Assembly: GCF_035046505.1 (NCBI RefSeq) | Contig: NC_089826.1 | Coordinates: forward strand, 11,259,754 to 11,323,753 | DNA from: Tiliqua scincoides | Lineage: Eukaryota > Chordata > Lepidosauria > Squamata > Scincidae | Reading direction: 5' to 3' | Length of the DNA: 64,000 nt | Shown: positions 61,301 to 64,000 of the stretch, in pieces | Position numbering within the stretch: the first letter of the stretch is position 1 | Layout of the letters: the number at the start of each line of letters is the position of its first letter | Position numbers and translations under genes: made by a program | The notes under the pieces: generated by a model | Database searches by the model: none | Told to the model about the DNA's origin: nothing | What the model saw: only the letters and a program-made list of their open reading frames with translations

Positions 61301-64000
61301 AAAATGGCCCGTCAGAGAGAAAGAAGTAATACTGATAATTACCAAAACAGAATGCCAATAAAAACATTGCCAAGCTCCACGGAGAAGATTAACAGTATAC
61401 AGGAAATTACGAGGGTTTCATGGGCTTCATCTCGTCCAATATTTTAAAAGAATTCCTCTTAAACTTTTCACACGAGTCCACTACTGAAAAAGGATCTTTC
61501 TAGTAGCAGTATCTCGACTGTGGGAACTCTTCCTCCATAGAGAAGATCCATCTCAGGAGCTTTTAGGAAGCTGACGTTGTCATTTATTTTTTAATTTCAG
61601 CAGATATTTGGGAGGAAGGCTAATTTTAATCCGATATGTCATTTCTACTGCTTTGGCATTTTGATTTTAAATGGCTGATTTTGATGCTGTGTTTTCTCAT
61701 GTGGTGTAGCCATGCTGACAGCTCAAGAGAACAATCTGGAATGCCATCAACTTTCAAGACAAGGGTTTGGCAAACTGCCAGCCACTTCCAATTTGCATTT
61801 GCTGGTACAATGGCTCTCAAACTTTTTAGCACTGTGACCCACTTTTTAGAATGACCATCTGTCTGAACCCGCCAGAAGTTTACAATAGGTTTACAAAATT
61901 TCTTTGAAATAAAGAACCCTCCCAAGCAATTGCTGCTCTGTTTAAAAAAAATTCCCAAAGGCTACAATCCTATCCACACTTATTTGGGAGTAAGCCCCAT
62001 TGACTATCATTGTTAGAGCATATACACACTAGCCTGTTAAAAGTACAGACCTGTGACATTTCCCCAAATGCAGTCACATACCATGGTTGCATCAAGTCTA
62101 TTAAAAATAAAATGCACATTGTAACGAATGGCGAGCCTCCTGAAATTGGCTTGGGACCCACCTAGTGGGTCCTGACCCACAGGTTGAGAAATAATGCATT
62201 CATGGGTTGGTATGGGTTTTTTTGTTTTGTTTTTGTTGAAGTCTTAATTGCAGGACACAGCTTTTCCTAAGGGGTCCACACCGGTGTGCGGACGCCTTCG
62301 GCAGCTGCCCGACATCATAACAAGTCGCATCACTGCCTCCAGATACTTGGCTATGATGTCATCACATCATCACGGAACTTCTGGGTTGCCAAGTTCTGCA
62401 CTGTGAGGTGCTCAGCTGCACTGCCATGCACCTTGAAGGGGGCACTGCTCAGGACTCCTATTACATTGTAGTCCTTGAAAACATCAAGGGTTTGATCCAC
62501 GGGGAGGTCCTACTGCTCATGTCTCACTAAAACTGTCCCAGCTATCACCATTTTTATTTATTTATTATTTTGAAATGTTTTTATCCCACCTCAATCCTGG
62601 AAGATTCAAGGTAGGTAAGAGTGCAATTAAAATACAACAAAATAAAGATAGTGTAAAAACACACATACACACACAACTCATCACAACACAATGCAACATA
62701 ATTTCTCTAGGGCATAGGTTCCCAACCTGGGGGGGGTCGCAAAACTAGAAAGAATGTATTCCTCCTTAAGGGGAGTTGCTCAAGTGGTGAAGACGATGGT
62801 GGCACCACAGGAATTGCGCCACCCCCCACAAAGAGGAGTTTTTAAGAGTACCTGGAGATAGCACTGATCATCCGGAGGGTTTGTGGAGCCCGCAGCCCTC
62901 TCTGTGGGCCTTCCCACTCAGAAACACTCCCTACTGCAATCACAACCCACTTCTGGTTTTGTGATGCAACCCAGAAGTCAGTCGCAATTGCAGCAGGGAG
63001 CCATTCTGAGCAGTGGGGATGCCCAGAGGTTCCCTGCATCCTCTGGATGGCTGGCACAACACAAGGTACTGCTAGAAATTCCTTTTTTGCAACAGCAGCA
63101 TGATCACTGAGATGCTGCCGCCCACCTGCAAATATTTAACAGTGTTCCCAACCTTTGTGTAAAGGTTGGGAACCACTGCTCTAGTGCTTGCCCAGGAGAC
63201 AATCCTGGTAGACTGCAGCTCAGAACCCCTCCTCTGATTAAAATCTACCTAGGCCCCAAGCCTACATGACTGTGCCTCTGTGAAACCTTCACATTCACCA
63301 AAACATGTGAAACCACAGAGCAAGGATGACTCTCTTTGTTCATCCTCTGGACCACACAGCTGTCATTCCATTTCAGTGGCAGCCTTCTCTCTACTCTACC
63401 CTGGTCGTGACACTATGAGATGACCTTAATATACAATACCCAAAAGGCTCAGCAGACATACACTGGAAGTCTTTTCCATCCCATACTTTGCCCTCCAATG
63501 AGGCTTAGGTTCCTCATTCAGCCTCTCCATCTGATCAAACACATTTGAAAGATCACCTCCTGTTGTTACCTTGCAAATCAGAGTATCAGTGGCATGTTAT
63601 AATGCAACAGGAATAAAGTTCATGGAAAGGACATGAACTCTAGTAGGGAAGAAAGGAATACAGTTAAGGACAAAAAAGCTTGAGGTTCCAGCATTAAATG
63701 AGGGAACTTACAGTACCGACTGACAGTACATTCCTATGCGTGTCTACTCAGAAGTAATCACAACTGAGTTCAATGGGACTTTTTTTACAGGTAAGTGTGT
63801 ATAGGACTGTAGCATTAGCCTTGCTGTATCACAAACTTTTTCCACAAACATCATTACCTGCTTTGGGATTTGCCCAAAGTTATTAATGAATCCTATGGTA
63901 GCTGTTTCTTTTAATGGATCATTGATGTTGTATATGTCCACTTGTCCCTCATAAAAGAGATGATGGAAGACATTTACAGCCTCCACGGCAGCAGGTCCTT
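49331..64000 (-). CDS. WDFY3: WDFY3 (ALFY), C-terminal part, 11 exons, cut by window end
   Basis: WDFY3/ALFY is a very large (about 3,500 residues) scaffold that links ubiquitin/p62-marked aggregates to the autophagy machinery and binds PI3P membranes. The window holds its last 608 codons. Exons in gene order: 63858-64000 (cut), 59521-59668, 57901-58055, 57117-57275, 56365-56544, 55360-55542, 54347-54443, 51988-52320, 51271-51382, 50573-50770, 49331-49451. All have AG/GT borders and the phases join without a break. Domains in order: end of the BEACH domain, WD40 repeats, an acidic Ser-rich linker with the LIR DGFIFV, a last WD strand, and a FYVE finger (WVKD, RRHHCR, RVC all present). The rest of the gene lies beyond 64000. 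Confidence 0.96.
49907..50050 (-). mobile_element. 5S rRNA-headed SINE with LINE-derived tail
   Basis: On the - strand, 50050 to 49941 is about 110 nt of 5S rRNA-like sequence lacking only the first ~10 nt. It keeps the internal control elements (aagctaagcagggtc, box A; gatgggagacc, box C) and ends gggtgctgtaggctt. It runs straight into ataccatagtctttcaagac, tgaaggttgccaac (49940-49907), which is the 3' end of the LINE family above. There is no separate body and no poly(A). It is not a functional 5S gene: the start is missing and it carries substitutions. A second copy with the same junction lies at 59930. Confidence 0.88.
50573..50770 (-). CDS. WDFY3: WDFY3 exon: last WD strand and first half of FYVE finger
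   Basis: It encodes DHSRILVGDSRGRVFSWSVS, then HWVKDEGGDGCSSCSVRFSL and TERRHHCRNCGQLFCQ. The WxxD (WVKD) and R(R)HHCR motifs that bind PI3P are both intact, and the first two zinc-ligand cysteine pairs are present. The final lysine codon AA|G continues in the last exon. Confidence 0.96.
51271..51382 (-). CDS. WDFY3: WDFY3 exon: WD40 strand after the linker
   Basis: It encodes YRWERQLVFRSKLTMHTAFD and RKDNAHPAEITALGIS. Acceptor ccttcttag, donor CCAA|GTGAGT. Confidence 0.94.
51988..52320 (-). CDS. WDFY3: WDFY3 exon: acidic/Ser-rich linker with LIR motif
   Basis: At 333 nt this is the longest exon seen. An Asp/Ser/Gln-rich disordered run is followed by SDDSRRWSDQLSLDEKDG and FIFVNYSEGQ. F-I-F-V preceded by acidic residues is the LC3/GABARAP-interacting motif known in ALFY. 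The residues before SDDSRRW differ freely from the human protein as I recall it, while the LIR block is unchanged. Confidence 0.94.
53208..53419. mobile_element. hAT-type nonautonomous element
   Basis: The ends cagtggttcccaacctggg and gttgggaacctctg are flanked by tgctaaag and ttccaaag (two mismatches). 212 bp. Confidence 0.78.
53586..53667. mobile_element. TTAA-flanked miniature element (piggyBac-like)
   Basis: TTAA at 53586-53589 and 53664-53667 flanks arms cccatttctgcccagcgt and acgttgggcagaaatgg. The whole unit is about 80 bp. A TTAA duplication is typical of piggyBac elements. Confidence 0.65.
54347..54443 (-). CDS. WDFY3: WDFY3 exon: end of WD strand and proline-rich linker
   Basis: It encodes FWRMEFLQVPETPAPEPVDT and LEMPEECPETQL. 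It completes GVVRFWRME from the exon before, then enters the acidic linker. The donor leaves one base of a valine codon. Confidence 0.92.
54904..55001. mobile_element. ~95-bp palindromic repeat copy in a WDFY3 intron
   Basis: It begins aaggctgcaatcctaagcac and closes tagacatgcacaggatgac. It is the same family as 33337-33428. Confidence 0.7.
55268..55316. repeat. (GA)n microsatellite
   Basis: An uninterrupted GA run of about 24 units lies in a WDFY3 intron, 44 bp beyond the exon edge at 55360. On the - strand it is (CT)n just inside the intron after the donor. Confidence 0.95.
55360..55542 (-). CDS. WDFY3: WDFY3 exon: WD40 repeats
   Basis: It encodes GDIVSCAGTYIHVWSINGNP, IVSVNTFTGRSQQILCCCMS and the segment ending VTGHSDGVVR. 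It spans 61 codons. The intron just downstream carries a (GA)n run at 55268-55316. Confidence 0.95.
56365..56544 (-). CDS. WDFY3: WDFY3 exon: WD40 repeats
   Basis: It encodes ALLGHTETVTCLTASLAYHI, IVSGSRDRTCIIWDLNKLSF, then LRGHRAPVSALCINELT. It contains a textbook GH...SGSRDRTCIIWD repeat. It spans 60 codons in phase 0. Confidence 0.95.
57117..57275 (-). CDS. WDFY3: WDFY3 exon: WD40 repeat
   Basis: It encodes AVIVYECLSEWGQVLCAICP, NPKLVITGGTSTVVCVWEMG and TSKEKAKTLTLKQ. VITGGTSTVVCVW is a standard WD strand c-d. It spans exactly 53 codons in phase 0. Confidence 0.95.
57901..58055 (-). CDS. WDFY3: WDFY3 exon: first WD40 strands
   Basis: It encodes ELKEPVGQIVCTDKGILAVE, QNKVLIPPAWNKTFAWGYTD and LSCRLGAYESDK. 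This is the entry into the WD40 propeller. Acceptor cttgaatag, donor AAG|GTCTGT. Confidence 0.94.
58569..58656. mobile_element. Short TAA-flanked palindromic element
   Basis: The arms cagcccaatcctgagctt and aagcttaggactgggccct are flanked by TAA on both sides (58566-58568, 58657-58659). At 88 bp it is probably a relative of the 180-bp family. It lies in a WDFY3 intron. Confidence 0.6.
59521..59668 (-). CDS. WDFY3: WDFY3 exon: BEACH-WD40 linker
   Basis: It encodes LFKKPHPPKRVRSRLNGEIT, GISVPPGSASDKIFFHHLDN and LRPSLAPVK. LFKKPHP is the canonical end of BEACH proteins. The exon ends one base into a glutamate codon. Confidence 0.94.
59930..59968 (+). mobile_element. 5'-truncated copy of the 5S-headed SINE
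   Basis: It contains only the last ~11 nt of 5S (actgtaggctt) joined to ataccatag, then actttcgaaggttgccaac. The junction is identical to that in the copy at 49907. A small deletion has removed part of the tail hairpin. It lies in a WDFY3 intron in the opposite orientation to the gene. Confidence 0.75.
60606..60892. mobile_element. hAT-type nonautonomous element
   Basis: The perfect 8-bp duplication ctttaaag (60598-60605, 60893-60900) flanks ends beginning cagctgtctgtac and closing agtgaaccgctg. 287 bp. The terminal inverted repeat is weak, so the call rests mainly on the duplication. Confidence 0.72.
60936..60985 (+). mobile_element. CR1 3' tail of the avian-like type
   Basis: It reads gttggactagatgacctatt, cggtcccttcctactctatg. 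The tail differs from the ttcttatgttctta tails elsewhere in the window, so it is a second CR1 subfamily. Confidence 0.7.
61808..62196. mobile_element. Composite hAT-type element, second copy
   Basis: It is colinear with 34622-34983, including the embedded half repeat (61961-62013) and the block tgcagtcacataccatgg. The 8-bp duplication is not recognisable. It is intronic in WDFY3. Confidence 0.78.
62713..63178. mobile_element. hAT-type foldback element
   Basis: The ends cataggttcccaacctgg and aaggttgggaaccactg are flanked by ctctaggg and ctctagtg. The interior is partly palindromic (aacccacttctggtttt against aacccagaagtcagtcg). 466 bp. Confidence 0.82.
63724..63821. mobile_element. ~95-bp palindromic repeat copy next to a WDFY3 exon
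   Basis: It contains ctatgcgtgtctactcagaa and tgtataggactgtagc, the same family in the other orientation. It ends about 37 bp from the WDFY3 exon donor at 63858, so this intron edge has tolerated an insertion close to the splice site. Confidence 0.7.
63858..64000 (-). CDS. WDFY3: WDFY3 exon: end of BEACH domain (cut by window edge)
   Basis: It encodes GPAAVEAVNVFHHLFYEGQV, DIYNINDPLKETATIGFINN and FGQIPKQ. The final FINNFGQIPKQLF is the typical closing motif of BEACH domains. The first two bases at the window edge finish a codon whose start is outside. Donor CAG|GTAATG, phase 0. Confidence 0.95.

Larger units (their letters stand above)
49452..63857 (-). other. WDFY3: WDFY3 introns within the window
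   Basis: Ten introns hold the 5S-headed SINE copies, hAT elements, a TTAA miniature element, a CR1 tail and microsatellites as listed. The largest intron (59669-63857) is about half repeats. Elsewhere (for example 52450-53190, 53700-54300, 55560-56300, 58660-59500) I see nothing recognisable. Confidence 0.75.

Overview
The window is vertebrate nuclear DNA, most likely from a squamate reptile (lizard or snake). It holds two split genes with GT-AG introns whose protein sequences are close to the amniote versions. The repeat mix also points there: CR1-clade, L1-clade and RTE-like LINEs, many short hAT elements, palindromic elements with TWA target sites, and a SINE headed by 5S rRNA. The species call is inference from gene content and repeats, not from a search.

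Layout. Positions 1 to about 15,290 are intergenic, with no host gene that I can support. This part is a stack of old mobile elements: LINE copies, hAT elements, two solo LTRs, CR1 tails and microsatellites. A GC-rich, CpG-rich stretch (about 15,290-15,660) followed by degenerate G-rich tandem repeats (to about 16,560) looks like the CDS1 promoter region. CDS1 (CDP-diacylglycerol synthase 1) runs on the + strand in 13 coding exons from 16,822 to 42,649. All splice phases join, giving 436 codons. Its 12-kb first intron carries another LINE copy and several hAT elements. The CDS1 3' UTR probably ends just after an AATAAA at 45,061.

The last 15 kb is the 3' end of WDFY3 (ALFY, the autophagy scaffold) on the - strand. 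It comprises eleven exons from the end of the BEACH domain at the window edge, through the WD40 propeller and the LIR motif, to the C-terminal FYVE zinc finger and the stop at 49,331. A long 3' UTR follows, apparently ending near 45,380. CDS1 and WDFY3 are tail to tail, about 0.3 kb apart, the same neighbours and orientation as on human 4q21. They act in different processes (phospholipid synthesis and selective autophagy), and nothing here suggests a joint operon-like role.

The most notable observation is a 5S rRNA-headed SINE (49,907-50,050 and a 5'-truncated copy at 59,930-59,968). Its tail is the last ~34 bases of a LINE family present three times in the window. That tail includes the LINE stop codon and a small AGTCT-UUCG-AGACT hairpin. 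I found no CRISPR array, operon or other prokaryote-type system, and no undescribed protein-coding system.
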